Shown piece after piece: positions 1-9,539 of a stretch of 64,000 bases of DNA. Below the pieces are notes generated by a model. It was not told the DNA's origin. It saw only the letters and a list, made by a program, of their open reading frames with translations, and ran no database searches. The stretch's first letter is position 1. Every line of letters begins with the position of its first letter. This DNA is from an uncultured Sulfitobacter sp. GTDB lineage: Bacteria > Pseudomonadota > Alphaproteobacteria > Rhodobacterales > Rhodobacteraceae. The position numbers were made by a program, and so were the translations under genes. The stretch lies in NCBI RefSeq assembly GCF_947497275.1, contig NZ_CANMFS010000006.1:1-64000 (forward strand), in the 5' to 3' direction.

Positions 1-771
1 GGCTGCCGGTGGTGTCCCCGGTGAGGGTGACGCCGGTGCCGCCGGTCTGGGTCCAGGCGTAGGTCAGGGTCTGGCCTACATCACCCGCGTCCGAGCCGGA
101 GCCGTCCAGCCTGACGGATGCGGCGGGGTCGACTTCTTGATCGAGGCCCGCATCTGCGGTGGGCGCGGTATTGGCGGGGGCGGTGACGGTGACGGAAACG
201 CTGTCAGCGGGCGAAGGATCGAAACCGTCGTTGACCACGAGCTGGAAGGTCAGCACCACATTGGCAGCACCCACGGCCAGGGTCGGCGCGGTGAAGCTGG
301 GGCTGCCGGTGGTGTCCCCGGTGAGGGTGACGCCGGTGCCGCCGGTCTGGGTCCAGGCGTAGGTCAGGGTCTGGCCTGTGTCGTTTGCGTCCGAGCCAGA
401 GCCGTCCAGCCTGACGGATGCGGCGGAGGCGACTTCTTGATCGAGGCCCGCATCTGCGGTGGGCGCGGTATTGGCGGGGGCGGTGACGGTCACGGTGACG
501 CTGTCGGCGGGGGAGGAATCGATGCCGTCGTTGACCACGAGCTGGAAGGTCAGCACCACATTGGCAGCACCCACGGCCAGGGTTGGCGCGGTAAAGCTGG
601 GGCTGCCGGTGGTGTCCCCGGTTAGGGTGACGCCGGTGCCGCTGGTCTCGGTCCAGGCGTAGGTCAGGCTCTGGCCCGCATCGTTTGCGTCCGAGCCAGA
701 GCCGTCCAGCCTGACGGATGCGGCGGAGGCGACGGATTGATTCAGGCCCGCATCTGCGCTCGGCGCGGTGT
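1..771 (-). repeat. 300-bp in-frame tandem repeats coding PKD/REJ domains
   Basis: The sequence recurs with a period of exactly 300 bp (100 codons): bases 1-60 reappear unchanged at 301-360 and with a few changes at 601-660. In coding order the copies run about 771-472, 471-172 and 171-1, the last cut by the window edge. The near-identity at DNA level points to recent duplication or gene conversion. Confidence 0.9.
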
Positions 772-1825
772 TGGGCAAGCTGCCGGACGCGGTATTGGAC
801 GCCGTATTCTGGATATTCGCACCGTTGGTGAATGCGCCTGCACCCACACGCACCGTAAATGTACCAACATTGGCCGGGGTCACCGTGATCGTATAGGACG
901 TGTTTGATCCGGTGAGACTGGCACTTGACGTGTTGGTTGTGATCAAATCAGCGGATGTAAAGTTCGCCGACGGATCGGACAACGTGACCGGTGCGGTGAA
1001 CGTGCCGCTCCCGCCCGGCGAAAATGATCCGATGGAGATCGTGGGCGGCGTAGTGTCGTAGCTGTAGGGTTGGGAATTTATTGTGTTGGCAAGGGTGTTT
1101 CCAGCAAGATCCTCAATGCCGCCTCCGCGATTTCCCACTTCGACATAACCATCCAAGGCACTGGAGTTTCGGGTGAACTGTGCCGTCAAATTGTAAGCGC
1201 GTGCGTCGATCGGTGTGAGCGAGAGGTTTAAACCGCCAGTTACCACACCGGTCGGAACATCCCTCAACCCGAAGTCGCCGACATCCACGTTCTGCACATC
1301 CTCGCTGAATGTAACGCGCCATGTCAGTGTCGTCGCCGTTGTGAATTCGGTCGATGGGGTTAGCCGGTTGATCGACTGGATGGTGGGGGGTGTTGTGTCG
1401 GTTGGGCCTGATGGTTTGACCGATGTGCCGGATACCGTTGCGCTGATGGGTGATCCGCCGTAGGTGCCCGAAAGGCTACAACCGGATGGGCAAGAGACGC
1501 TGGATGTAAAATTACCCTCGGTGAGGGTTATACCTGCGAATGAGACGGTCCCGAAAGATTGGGCATTCGGCGGCGAGGCTGAAAAGTAGGCCACACGGTA
1601 TGTCTGGGCGCCGGAGTTGTATTCGATCGTTATCACGTCCGAAGAAAACGGCGGCTCAGGGTTGGAGCATTGGTTAAGTGTCAGGTCCAACCAGACAGTG
1701 CCGCCGCCGGCTCCGCCAGTGAGGGGAGGACAATTGTTGTATTGCGCCTGGGCAGGGACCGCCGCCGTGAACCAGAGCATCAGGCCCAATAGCGCCGGGA
1801 GGCAGGACCGCGTCAGCCTGGACAT
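1..1825 (-). CDS. Secreted Ig-like/PKD-REJ repeat protein, N-terminal part (runs off window)
   Basis: The reading frame is open on the minus strand to the window edge, so the C-terminus is missing. The chosen start gives a good Sec signal peptide (basic MSRLTR, hydrophobic core, cleavage after AQA). An in-frame ATG at 1909 would add 28 residues, including a second hydrophobic stretch before the signal peptide; neither start has a clear ribosome binding site. After a unique N-terminal domain come two Ig-like segments that open with DTTPPTI, then 100-residue repeats beginning NTAP.ADAG and containing GQ.LTYAWT, typical of REJ/PKD beta-sandwich domains of cell-surface or exported proteins. Such domains usually act in adhesion or as spacers; no enzymatic domain is visible in the part seen. 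Function beyond surface display is unknown. Confidence 0.85.
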   Translation of the reverse strand, partial: MSRLTRSCLPALLGLMLWFTAAVPAQAQYNNCPPLTGGAGGGTVWLDLTLNQCSNPEPPFSSDVITIEYNSGAQTYRVAYFSASPPNAQSFGTVSFAGITLTEGNFTSSVSCPSGCSLSGTYGGSPISATVSGTSVKPSGPTDTTPPTIQSINRLTPSTEFTTATTLTWRVTFSEDVQNVDVGDFGLRDVPTGVVTGGLNLSLTPIDARAYNLTAQFTRNSSALDGYVEVGNRGGGIEDLAGNTLANTINSQPYSYDTTPPTISIGSFSPGGSGTFTAPVTLSDPSANFTSADLITTNTSSASLTGSNTSYTITVTPANVGTFTVRVGAGAFTNGANIQNTASNTASGSLPNTAPSADAGLNQSVASAASVRLDGSGSDANDAGQSLTYAWTETSGTGVTLTGDTTGSPSFTAPTLAVGAANVVLTFQLVVNDGIDSSPADSVTVTVTAPANTAPTADAGLDQEVASAASVRLDGSGSDANDTGQTLTYAWTQTGGTGVTLTGDTTGSPSFTAPTLAVGAANVVLTFQLVVNDGFDPSPADSVSVTVTAPANTAPTADAGLDQEVDPAASVRLDGSGSDAGDVGQTLTYAWTQTGGTGVTLTGDTTGS

Positions 1826-2139
1826 CAGAGCATCGCGTTGACAGGGCTGCCCACTGCGGGATGCAAGACCAAGAATTACCGCAATAAAATATGCGAATGA
1901 AAACTTCATGACTGTCAGACCCATTCCAAAAAGCTTCGGGCAAGCGAGCTTTGTTAACTTGCGCAAGAAAATATCGTAGATCGCTGGCCTTACGGTCACC
2001 AATTTAACAACTTAGAGTAGTTAGCCGAAGCCTCCCTTCAAACACAACATTCTGAACGGCTCATGATAATTTTCTCCTAGCTGGGGCATTCTTAACACAA
2101 TACATTTCCGACTCTCTCAAATTGAACGCGCCTCGGATT

Positions 2140-2430
2140 TCATGGTGGGCGATACCTAGTGATTGGCTGGAGAAAAAAATAATGGCACAGCTTCGCGGCA
2201 AAACCCGTACGTTTCTGCCACTGGCTAAATAGAGGGTTTGGTGTCGCGAGCCTATCAGGCCGCCTGCTGTTCGTCTTGCCTCGTCGAACCCACGTACGCA
2301 GCGTGTCCGGCCCACATCCAATCTTGCCCGCAATCGATTTGATCGCAGCAGATTGATGCTCAAAAACCATCCGCACAGCACGCTCGCGCACTTCTGGTGA
2401 ATATCTGTTTCCACATTTGTTCTTTTCCAT
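2140..2430 (-). pseudogene. IS3-family transposase OrfA remnant
   Basis: The first 55 or so residues ([20 protein letters not shown], then [18 protein letters not shown]) are the helix-turn-helix region of IS3-family OrfA. After the WVRRG motif the similarity stops, and neither the leucine-zipper part nor OrfB follows. Twenty-odd bases upstream lies the element's terminal repeat (2452-2478). This is a truncated end fragment, not a functional element. Confidence 0.8.
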
Positions 2431-2451
2431 AACCCAGTATCGTTACTTCTC

Positions 2452-2478
2452 GGACTCCGGCAAACAAGGGGCGGTTCA
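2452..2478 (-). mobile_element. IS3-family terminal inverted repeat
   Basis: Read on the minus strand it starts TGAACCGC and contains TTTGCCGGAG. The same end sequence occurs at 6334-6360 and 53619-53645, so three copies of one IS group have left ends in this window. Confidence 0.65.
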
Positions 2479-2627
2479 TGAAGGCTCTGAATGTGAACGA
2501 GCGGGTGAAGGTGATGCAGTCCGGGTGAGTTTCATCTTGCTAAAAATATTCCTCCGGACCAAAGTCCCCTTGGAAAACTGAAGTGGTCCCACTAATTAGG
2601 ACAGTTTAAATCGCGAGGAGGCGACAG

Positions 2628-3716
2628 ATGGACAGACGTAAATTTCTAACCCGCTCGGCAGTGGCTGGAACAGGAGTAGCAGCGTTTGCAGCGCCAGCTT
2701 TGGCGAAGGATAATATTACATGGCGCATGGTCACGACATGGCCTAAGAATTTCCCTGGCCTTGGGGTCGGCGCACAGCGTCTGGCCGATCGGATTACCGC
2801 TGCATCGGGCGGGCGTCTGACCGTGCAAGTCTATTCAGCCGGTGAACTTGTACCGCCACTTCAGTCCCTTGACGCCGTCATCGACGGGTCCGCCGAGATG
2901 AGCCATGGTGCTGCCTATTACTGGCAGAACAAATCAACCGCGCTGTCCTTCTTTACCGGTGTGCCCTTCGGAATGACGTCGCGCGAGCTGACAGGCTGGG
3001 TTCGCCACATGGGCGGCCAGGAACTGTGGGACGAAATCTACGACCAGTTCGGCGTGCAGGGGTTCCTTTCGGGGGATACCGGAACGCAGGCTGGCGGTTG
3101 GTTCCGCAATGAACTGACCGGCGTATCCGATGTGCAGGGTTTGCGGTTCCGCACGCCCGGCCTTGGTGGTCAGGTTTGGGAGAAGCTGGGCGCAAGTGTC
3201 ACGAACATGGCCGCTGGCGAGATCTTTCAGGCGCTGCAATCGGGCACGCTTGATGCCGCAGAATTTGTCGGACCGTACAACGACCTCGCACTTGGGTTCT
3301 ATCAGGTCGCAAAGAACTACTACTTCCCGTCCTTCGTGGAGCCGGGTCTGGCGACAGAACTTGTAGTGGACAAGGCCAAGTATCAGGATCTGCCCGATGA
3401 CTTGCAGGCATTGATCCGCGACATCTGCCAGGCTGAGTACGATCAGGTTGCGTCCGACTTCGCAGCCAACGATCCGCGCGCGTTGCAAACGCTTATCAAC
3501 GACCACGATGTCAACGTTATGCAGTTCCCCGACGAGATCATTCAGGCAGGTGCCGAAGCGGCCAAGGAAGTGCTGACAGGCCTGCGCGACTCGAGCGACG
3601 ATCTGACCAAGCGCACCGCCGAAAGCTTTATCGAGGCGCTGAACATCATGCGCGTCCGTACCGAAGACACCGACGGTGCCTTTGTCGAAGCACGGCGGAA
3701 GTACTTCACCATCTGA
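2628..3716 (+). CDS. dctP: TRAP transporter periplasmic solute receptor, DctP/TakP family
   Basis: The 362-residue protein starts after a strong GAGGAGG ribosome binding site and has a twin-arginine type leader (DRRKFLTR, hydrophobic stretch, ALAKD cleavage region). The mature part shows family landmarks: YSAGELVP, GGWFRNEL, the Arg-bearing RFRTPGLGG segment, and AAEFVGPYND, which lines the ligand and metal site in TakP-type receptors (TakP has Trp where this protein has Phe). It should bind a carboxylate, possibly a 2-oxoacid, in the periplasm and hand it to a DctQ/DctM membrane pair. Those genes lie immediately downstream but on the opposite strand, which is unusual. An intrinsic terminator follows. 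Substrate is not predictable with confidence. Confidence 0.93.
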   Translation: MDRRKFLTRSAVAGTGVAAFAAPALAKDNITWRMVTTWPKNFPGLGVGAQRLADRITAASGGRLTVQVYSAGELVPPLQSLDAVIDGSAEMSHGAAYYWQNKSTALSFFTGVPFGMTSRELTGWVRHMGGQELWDEIYDQFGVQGFLSGDTGTQAGGWFRNELTGVSDVQGLRFRTPGLGGQVWEKLGASVTNMAAGEIFQALQSGTLDAAEFVGPYNDLALGFYQVAKNYYFPSFVEPGLATELVVDKAKYQDLPDDLQALIRDICQAEYDQVASDFAANDPRALQTLINDHDVNVMQFPDEIIQAGAEAAKEVLTGLRDSSDDLTKRTAESFIEALNIMRVRTEDTDGAFVEARRKYFTI

Positions 3717-3738
3717 TTTCTGGAAGAGTAGGTATCAG

Positions 3739-3763
3739 GGGCGGCCTTCGGGCCGCCCTTTTT
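3739..3763 (+). terminator. Intrinsic terminator after dctP
   Basis: A perfect 8-bp GC stem (GGGCGGCC / GGCCGCCC) closes a TTCG tetraloop and is followed by TTTTT. It points rightward only, so it ends the dctP transcript before the convergent dctM. Confidence 0.9.
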
Positions 3764-3801
3764 CGTTTACGACTTACGGCAAAAAATGCCGCCGCACGAA
3801 C

Positions 3802-5184
3802 TTAGCCGCGCGGCAACCACAGCACGATCTGAGGGAAGACGAACAACAGCACGATTGCAATAAGCTGCAATACCACGAACGGAATGATGCCCCGGTAGAT
3901 GGCGCTGGTCGGCAGGCTGTCCGGGGCGACGCCTCGCAGATAGAACAGCGCGAACCCGAAGGGGGGCGTCAGGAATGAGGTTTGCAGGTTCACCCCGACC
4001 ATCACCCCAAGCCAGATAGGGTCGATATCCAGTGCAAGCAGGACCGGAGCCGTGATCGGGATCACGATGAAAATGATCTCGAACGTGTCAAGAATGAACC
4101 CCAGCACGAACATGATCAGCATGACGACCACCACAGCCGTCATGGCGCCGCCCGGCAGGCCGGTCAGCAGGGCATGCACCAGGTTGTCCCCCCCCATCAA
4201 CCGGAACACGATCGAGAAGACGCTCGCACCGAACAGGATGATGAACACCATCGAGGTGATCGTCGCCGTCGCAACGATCGTTTGGGTGAGAATGCCAAGA
4301 GACATCCGCCAGCGCAGGATCGCAAGGACCATCGCGCCGACAGCACCTACCGAAGCGGCCTCTGTCGGTGTGGCGATGCCACCCAGAATCGAGCCAAGCA
4401 CTGCCAGGATCAGCAGGAACGGCGGGATAAGGGCCACCGCTACCTCTCGCAGCAGACCACTGCGTTCTTCAGGCGGAACCGGCGTAGCAGGGCAGCTTGC
4501 CGGGTCGGTGATCGCCTTGAAAATCACATAGCTGGCGTAAAGGCTGACAAGCAGAACCCCGGGCAACAACGCTCCGGCGAAAAGATCGCCGACGGACACC
4601 GGCACCGGGGCAAAATTGCCTTTTTCCATCTGTACCTGCGCGTTGATACCCGACAGCATGTCGCCCATGAAGATCAGCACGGTCGAGGGCGGGATGATCT
4701 GGCCCAGCGTGCCCGACGCGCAGATGACACCTGTGGCGAGTTTCGGGTCGTACCCGGCCCGCAGCATCGCAGGCAGCGATATCAGGCCCATCGTCACAAC
4801 CGTGGCACCGACAACCCCCGTCGAGGCGGCCAACATCGCGCCCACCAGAACCACCGAAAGCCCCAGCCCGCCGCGCACATTGCCAAACAGCTTTGACATC
4901 GTCAGCAGCAATTGTTCGGCAATGCCGGATTTTTCCAGCATGACCCCCATGAAAATGAACAATGGCACGGCGACCAACACTTCGTTGGACATGAAACCGA
5001 TATAGCGGTTGGGCAAACTGCCAAAGTTCGACGGATCAAAAACCCCGAACGACCAGCCCACCAGTGCGAACAGCAGTGACACGCCGGCCAACGTGAAGGC
5101 GACCGGAAAGCCAAGCATCAAAAAGCCGATGATGCCAAAGAACATGAGGCTGGCGAGCAACTCTCCAAGCAGAACCGGATCCAT
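3802..5184 (-). CDS. dctM: TRAP transporter large permease DctM
   Basis: A 460-residue polytopic inner-membrane protein. The family hallmarks are visible: an N-terminal FLMLGFPVAF segment, PLFIFMG, the GxxxAxSTGVVGATVV re-entrant-like segment, PPSTVLIFMGD, and a C-terminal NLQTSFLTPPFG. It forms the ion-coupled transport pathway (12 predicted helices in the family). ATG at 5184 is preferred over an in-frame TTG one codon upstream; it overlaps the dctQ stop as TGATG, so the two are translationally coupled. The pair probably serves the receptor gene at 2628-3716. Confidence 0.93.
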   Translation of the reverse strand: MDPVLLGELLASLMFFGIIGFLMLGFPVAFTLAGVSLLFALVGWSFGVFDPSNFGSLPNRYIGFMSNEVLVAVPLFIFMGVMLEKSGIAEQLLLTMSKLFGNVRGGLGLSVVLVGAMLAASTGVVGATVVTMGLISLPAMLRAGYDPKLATGVICASGTLGQIIPPSTVLIFMGDMLSGINAQVQMEKGNFAPVPVSVGDLFAGALLPGVLLVSLYASYVIFKAITDPASCPATPVPPEERSGLLREVAVALIPPFLLILAVLGSILGGIATPTEAASVGAVGAMVLAILRWRMSLGILTQTIVATATITSMVFIILFGASVFSIVFRLMGGDNLVHALLTGLPGGAMTAVVVVMLIMFVLGFILDTFEIIFIVIPITAPVLLALDIDPIWLGVMVGVNLQTSFLTPPFGFALFYLRGVAPDSLPTSAIYRGIIPFVVLQLIAIVLLFVFPQIVLWLPRG

Positions 5185-5780
5185 CAAAGAGTTCCTTCGT
5201 GACCGGTCTCACCGGGTGTCTGCAATTCTGCGGCGACGTTTGGCGGATAGCGCAACTGTTCAGGCAGCAGATATTCACGATCGGCCAACACCAGGATCGC
5301 GCGCAATGCCATCGCAATCCCCTGCAAGGTTACCAGCATGGCGAATACAATGATGAACGATTTCAGGATGAACAGGCCCGGCATCCCGCCAACATTCGAA
5401 GACCCTTCCCAGTAGGACCAGGAACGCGTGACGAACGGCCAAGAATAAACCACGACAATGGCCATGAAAGGCAAAATGAAAACGAGCACGCCAAACAGGT
5501 CGATTATGGCTTTTCGGCGCACGCTTGCGGGACGGTAAAAGATATCCACACGGACATGATCGCCCCGTGCCAGCGCAAAGCCAGCAACCCCGGTAAACAT
5601 CGCTCCATTCAGCCAGATATAGAGATCGCGCAGCCACAGGTAACTGACACCGAACAGATAGCGCTGCACCACGACGGTAAAGCAGGCAATCACAATGCCA
5701 AGGGCAAGCCAAGATACCACGCGACCGATCACCGCATTCAACGCGTTGATGCCGCGCACGATCGCTGCCATAGCTTGCAT
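5184..5780 (-). CDS. dctQ: TRAP transporter small permease DctQ
   Basis: This 198-residue membrane protein has four predicted hydrophobic helices; WLALGIVIACFTVVVQRYLF is the first, and the family motif around RDLYIWLNGAMF and GDHVRVD follows. DctQ stabilises DctM and docks the receptor. The ATG at 5780 has an AGGA ribosome binding site. A longer open frame reaches upstream to 5990, but that part runs into IS6 debris and is not DctQ-like. The upstream region for this operon is only about 80 bp before the IS6 end at 5861. Confidence 0.88.
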   Translation of the reverse strand: MQAMAAIVRGINALNAVIGRVVSWLALGIVIACFTVVVQRYLFGVSYLWLRDLYIWLNGAMFTGVAGFALARGDHVRVDIFYRPASVRRKAIIDLFGVLVFILPFMAIVVVYSWPFVTRSWSYWEGSSNVGGMPGLFILKSFIIVFAMLVTLQGIAMALRAILVLADREYLLPEQLRYPPNVAAELQTPGETGHEGTL

Positions 5781-5860
5781 GAATTCCTGCCCCCCTGTTT
5801 TCCCCAATGAACCGTTTTTCATATGTACCGACATTTCACAACGGAGCACACAAAAAATAA

Positions 5861-6290
5861 GGGACTGTTGCATTAACCGGCACTTTTCCCAATCGTGTTC
5901 GAAAAACGGAGGTGATCGATGTCCAGCCCGCAACCGTTCAAGCACCACCATTTCGCCGCGAGCGTCATCCTGTCTGCCGTTCGCATGCATCTACGCTATC
6001 CCCTGTTTTAACCAAGACACTGCGGATTTGCAGGTCGAACGCGGGGTGACTGTTGATCGCGCGACGGTCTACCGCTGAGTGCAGAAGTTCGGGCCGCGTC
6101 TGGCTGACCAGATTGACAATCGGCGGCGTTGAATCAGCCTGGATTGGCACGTGGACGAGACTTGTGTCGCGTCAGTAGGAAGTGGCGCTACCTCTGGCGG
6201 GCGATTGATCGTCACGGAAAGATGGTCGATTTCAGACTTACGACCTGGCGCGATGCGAAAGCTGCGAAGGCTTTTTTTTGTGAAAGGCCC
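5861..6290 (+). pseudogene. IS6-family transposase remnant
   Basis: The debris begins with an IS6-type end (GGACTGTTGCATTAA at 5862) and an ATG at 5919 reading MSSPQPFKHHHFAAS. The transposase can be followed as HLRYPL, DLQVERGVTVDRATVYR, QKFGPRLADQI, LDWHVDET and LWRAIDRHGKMVDF, typical of the IS26/IS6 group. It needs two frame changes and contains in-frame stops where the family has Trp. It stops before the catalytic glutamate region and abuts an IS3 end at 6334. Inactive. Confidence 0.85.
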
Positions 6291-6333
6291 CCCATTATCA
6301 GGGCATTGGCGTAGCATGGCCGATAAAGGGAAC

Positions 6334-6360
6334 TGAACCGCGCAGGGTTTGTCGGAGACT
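6334..6360 (+). mobile_element. IS3-family terminal inverted repeat
   Basis: TGAACCGCGC followed by TTTGTCGGAGACT matches the ends at 2452-2478 and 53619-53645. It marks the right end of the element whose OrfB fragment lies at 6373-7344. Confidence 0.65.
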
Positions 6361-6372
6361 GATTTGTATTCG

Positions 6373-7344
6373 TTACGCGGCCATGTCTGATCTTTCCAGA
6401 GCGGCGTAGAAGTTGGCCTCGGCTTCTGCGGGCGGGATATTCCCGATAGGCTCCCCCAGGCGGCGGTTGTTGAACCAGTCCACCCATTCCAGCGTTACAT
6501 ATTCCACGGCCTCGAAGTTGCGCTAAGGTCCGCGTCTGTCAATGACCTCGGCTTTGAACAATCCGTTGATTATTTTGGCCCGCGCGTTTTCATAGGAAAC
6601 CCCGACGCTGCCGACAGATGGTGCAACTTTTGCCTCGGCCAATCGATCAGTGTACTTTATCGACAGGTATTGCGAACCGCGATCCGTGTGATGCTCCAGC
6701 TGATCGCGCGCGGGTCTACGTTGAGGAATGGCCTTTTCCAAGGCATCGAGGAGGAAGCCCGCATTGGGCGTGCGACTGGCGCGCCATCCCACGATCCGTC
6801 GTGCGAACACATCAATGGCGAACGCCACATAAACGAAGCCCTGCCATGTAGCGACATACGTGAAGTCACTGACCCACAAGACGTTTGGGGCTGGCGCATG
6901 GAATTGGCGGTTCACACGGTCCAGTGGACAGGGCAGCGCCTTGTCAGGCGCGGTTGTTCTGGACTTCTTGCCGCGAATGACATCTTCGACCCCGATATCC
7001 TTCATCAGGCGGGCAACGGTGCAACGCGCGATGTCAAAGCATTCTCGGCGCATCTGATGCCAGAGCTTCCGCACACCGTAGACGCTGAGATTTTGCTCAA
7101 AGGCCCGTTCAATCTCGTGCTTGAGTTGCTCATCACGCTTGGCACGATCCGAAAGGAGGAACGGATCTGTCCGCTTGGCCATGTTGTCATAGAAAGTGGC
7201 TGGGGCAATCAGCAGAACCCGGCAAATCGACTCGACCCCATGGTCTGCGCGGTGATCTTCAATGAACTGGATCATTTCTTGAATGCGCGGTCGAGCTCCG
7301 CCTGTGCAAATACGCTGATGCTTTGCGAGAGGAAACTGAAACAA
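6373..7344 (-). pseudogene. IS3-family transposase OrfB, disrupted
   Basis: Most of a DDE integrase-type transposase is readable: the HTH_21 region (VESICRVLLIAPATFYD), VYGVRKLW, then VLWVSDFTYVATW with the first Asp and HHTDRGSQYLS with the second. A TAG stop near 6523 replaces a conserved Trp, and the remaining NFEAVEYVTLEWVDWFNNRR...DMAA tail continues in frame to 6373. The segment that should hold the catalytic Glu (ALAET in relatives) reads ARAKI, so the active site is lost even without the stop. OrfA is missing. Confidence 0.88.
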
Positions 7345-7475
7345 GTGGGAGCGTCTTCTTTAAGATCAATCGAAAAAATTCTTGCCTATTCTGGGGTTAG
7401 CGGGCACGTTCGGACAAAGCAATGTATCACAGTCGTTGTACCGCTCTTATACAAATTCTAGATAGGGATCGAGCG

Positions 7476-9464
7476 ATGTCGAATGTTCAGTTGGTAACTG
7501 TTGGAGAGCCGTTTCAGATCAACACTTACTTTCGAGGCGAACAGATCCAGCCAACAATCGCAACGCTAAGCAGTGGGGCCTTTGCGACGGTTTGGCAATC
7601 ACAAGGGCAAGATGGCGACGGCTACGGGATCTACGGACAGCTTTTGAACAGCGACGCAAGTCGGCGTGGCGCGGAGTTCAGAATCAACAGCCATACCGAT
7701 GGTAATCAAACCAATGCTGCTGTGGCACAACTGGATGGTGGTGGTTTCGTTACCTTGTGGAATTCCGGTGATGCTGATGGAGATCACGTTGGTACCTACG
7801 GGCAAATTTTTGATGCGGCAGGCGTAGCAATCGGTGACGAGTTTCAGGTATCTGTCTCAACTGGAGCGTTTTCGGTATCCGCCCTGACCGAAGGCGGCTT
7901 TGTCGTTTCTGGAACAAATTCGGCTCAACGATTTGATGAATCGGGAAACATGGTCGGCGAACCCTCCACTGTGGAAAGAGTAGATTACTGGATAACAAAT
8001 TCCGTGGTTCAGGGACTTGAAAACGGTGGCTTCATAGTAGCCTCGGGTGGATCGTATCTTTTTTCGGAATCTGTGTTCTTGCAGGTTTTCGATGAAAATG
8101 GTGCCGCAGTTGACGAAACTCAGATTGTGGCAAGCGCCGGTTCGTCAGGTGGTGATATAGGACTTCCTAAAATTTCACCGGCGGAATCTGGCAGAGTTCT
8201 GGTCTCATTCGATTACAGGGCAGACTACTGTTGTAGCATACCACAAACAACCTACACACGTGGTGTCTTCTTTGGCGAGAGCGGAAAGAAATTCGAAGAC
8301 ATCGGGCTTGGTCCGTATGATGTGATCTTGCAGACTTTGGCGGCAGAGGCGCGCACGCAAACCGTGCTCGTCAGTACAGTCATTGGCGCAGATGGCGACC
8401 CGCAAAGTTCCTCAGGTGTATTCGGGCAGCGCTTTGTTATAAATACACTGCCGCAAGGTGAAATTTTCGTTTCTGGTCGCTATGCTCAGGGTTCTGATTT
8501 GATCGCCGAGACAGACGGCATCACCGATGCAGATGGGATCGGAGATTTTACATTTCAATGGCTGCGAAATGGTACCGAGATCGTCGGCGAAACAGATAGA
8601 ATATATACTCTGACGATTGATGATGCGAACGACATTGTTAACGTACGAGTCAGCTACGAAGACGGTCACGGTGTCGTTGAATCTCTTCTTTCTGAACCAC
8701 CCAGCATAATCGTCGGGGGAGTATTCGAAGGAACCCCCGGTAACGACATACTCCGTGGATATCGTGGTAACGATACCGTGTCGGGAGGCACAGGAAACGA
8801 CAAAATTGAAGGGCATGAGGGCGACGATCGCATTCTGGGCGGCGATGGGTCTGATTATCTGGGCGGAGGGACAGGAAACGATACGATCATCGGGGGGGAT
8901 ACCGAGAATGATCGCCGCGACGAAATCTTTGGTGGCGACGGCGATGATGTAATCGATGCTGGCTATGGAAACGACGCCGTTTTTGGTATGGACGGCAACG
9001 ATAGTATTCTTGGCGGGTTCGGCGCGGATTTCCTCGCTGGTCAAAACGGCAACGATACTCTTACCGGATCGGCATTGGGTGATACCCTATTCGGCAATGA
9101 CGGTGACGATTTCATCAATGGGGGATATGGCAGCGACAGGATGAATGGCGGGACTGGGGCCGACGTTTTCTATCACCTTGGCTCACGCGGTCACGGATCC
9201 GATTGGGTACAGGACTATTTTTACGGTGACGGCGACATACTGCTTTTGGGCCGGGAAGATGCGCAGATGTCTGATTTTCAGGTTAACTACGCCAATACAG
9301 TCAATGCGGCCGGCGTCTCTGCAGGAAACGCTGATGTGGAAGAAGCTTTTATCATCCACAGACCAAGCGGGCAAATTATCTGGGCTCTAGTCGACGGTGC
9401 AGGGCAGTCATCAATCAACATGCAGATTACAGATATCGGAGATGTGTTTGATTTGTTGGTCTGA
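7476..9464 (+). CDS. RTX-type calcium-binding exoprotein
   Basis: A 662-residue protein that starts at the ATG after an AGGGA ribosome binding site. The N-terminal 130 residues carry two copies of a motif seen in many roseobacter exoproteins (WQSQGQDGDG.GIYGQ and WNSGDADGDHVGTYGQ). The C-terminal third has about a dozen nonapeptide repeats of the GGxGxDxhx type (for example GGTGNDKIEG, GGDGDDVID, GGYGSDRMNG), which form a calcium-binding parallel beta-roll and usually precede a type I secretion signal. There is no N-terminal signal peptide, in keeping with type I export. No protease or lipase motif is seen and no type I exporter genes lie nearby. Base composition is more AT-rich than its neighbours. 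Confidence 0.85.
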   Translation: MSNVQLVTVGEPFQINTYFRGEQIQPTIATLSSGAFATVWQSQGQDGDGYGIYGQLLNSDASRRGAEFRINSHTDGNQTNAAVAQLDGGGFVTLWNSGDADGDHVGTYGQIFDAAGVAIGDEFQVSVSTGAFSVSALTEGGFVVSGTNSAQRFDESGNMVGEPSTVERVDYWITNSVVQGLENGGFIVASGGSYLFSESVFLQVFDENGAAVDETQIVASAGSSGGDIGLPKISPAESGRVLVSFDYRADYCCSIPQTTYTRGVFFGESGKKFEDIGLGPYDVILQTLAAEARTQTVLVSTVIGADGDPQSSSGVFGQRFVINTLPQGEIFVSGRYAQGSDLIAETDGITDADGIGDFTFQWLRNGTEIVGETDRIYTLTIDDANDIVNVRVSYEDGHGVVESLLSEPPSIIVGGVFEGTPGNDILRGYRGNDTVSGGTGNDKIEGHEGDDRILGGDGSDYLGGGTGNDTIIGGDTENDRRDEIFGGDGDDVIDAGYGNDAVFGMDGNDSILGGFGADFLAGQNGNDTLTGSALGDTLFGNDGDDFINGGYGSDRMNGGTGADVFYHLGSRGHGSDWVQDYFYGDGDILLLGREDAQMSDFQVNYANTVNAAGVSAGNADVEEAFIIHRPSGQIIWALVDGAGQSSINMQITDIGDVFDLLV

Positions 9465-9539
9465 TCTTACTGAAAGGCCAAGACACCACAGCCAGATATC
9501 GATGCTAGTGTTCAGTCCCGTCAATTGGCGGCTCGGATC

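Noticed and set aside
137-662. Glycine-rich plus-strand frames repeated every 300 bp at the left edge
   Set aside because: They are antisense to the PKD/REJ repeats, which read without interruption on the minus strand from a signal peptide.
1-771. Possible CRISPR or satellite array
   Set aside because: The period is 300 bp, copies are coding and in frame, and there are no short repeats with unique spacers.
3982-4896. Long His/Asp/Arg-rich open frame on the plus strand opposite dctM
   Set aside because: It is the antisense shadow of a clear DctM permease; composition follows from the complementary codons and there is no ribosome binding site.
8412-9044. 210-codon minus-strand frame within the RTX gene
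   Set aside because: Shadow of the repetitive GGxGxD coding sequence; no independent start signals.
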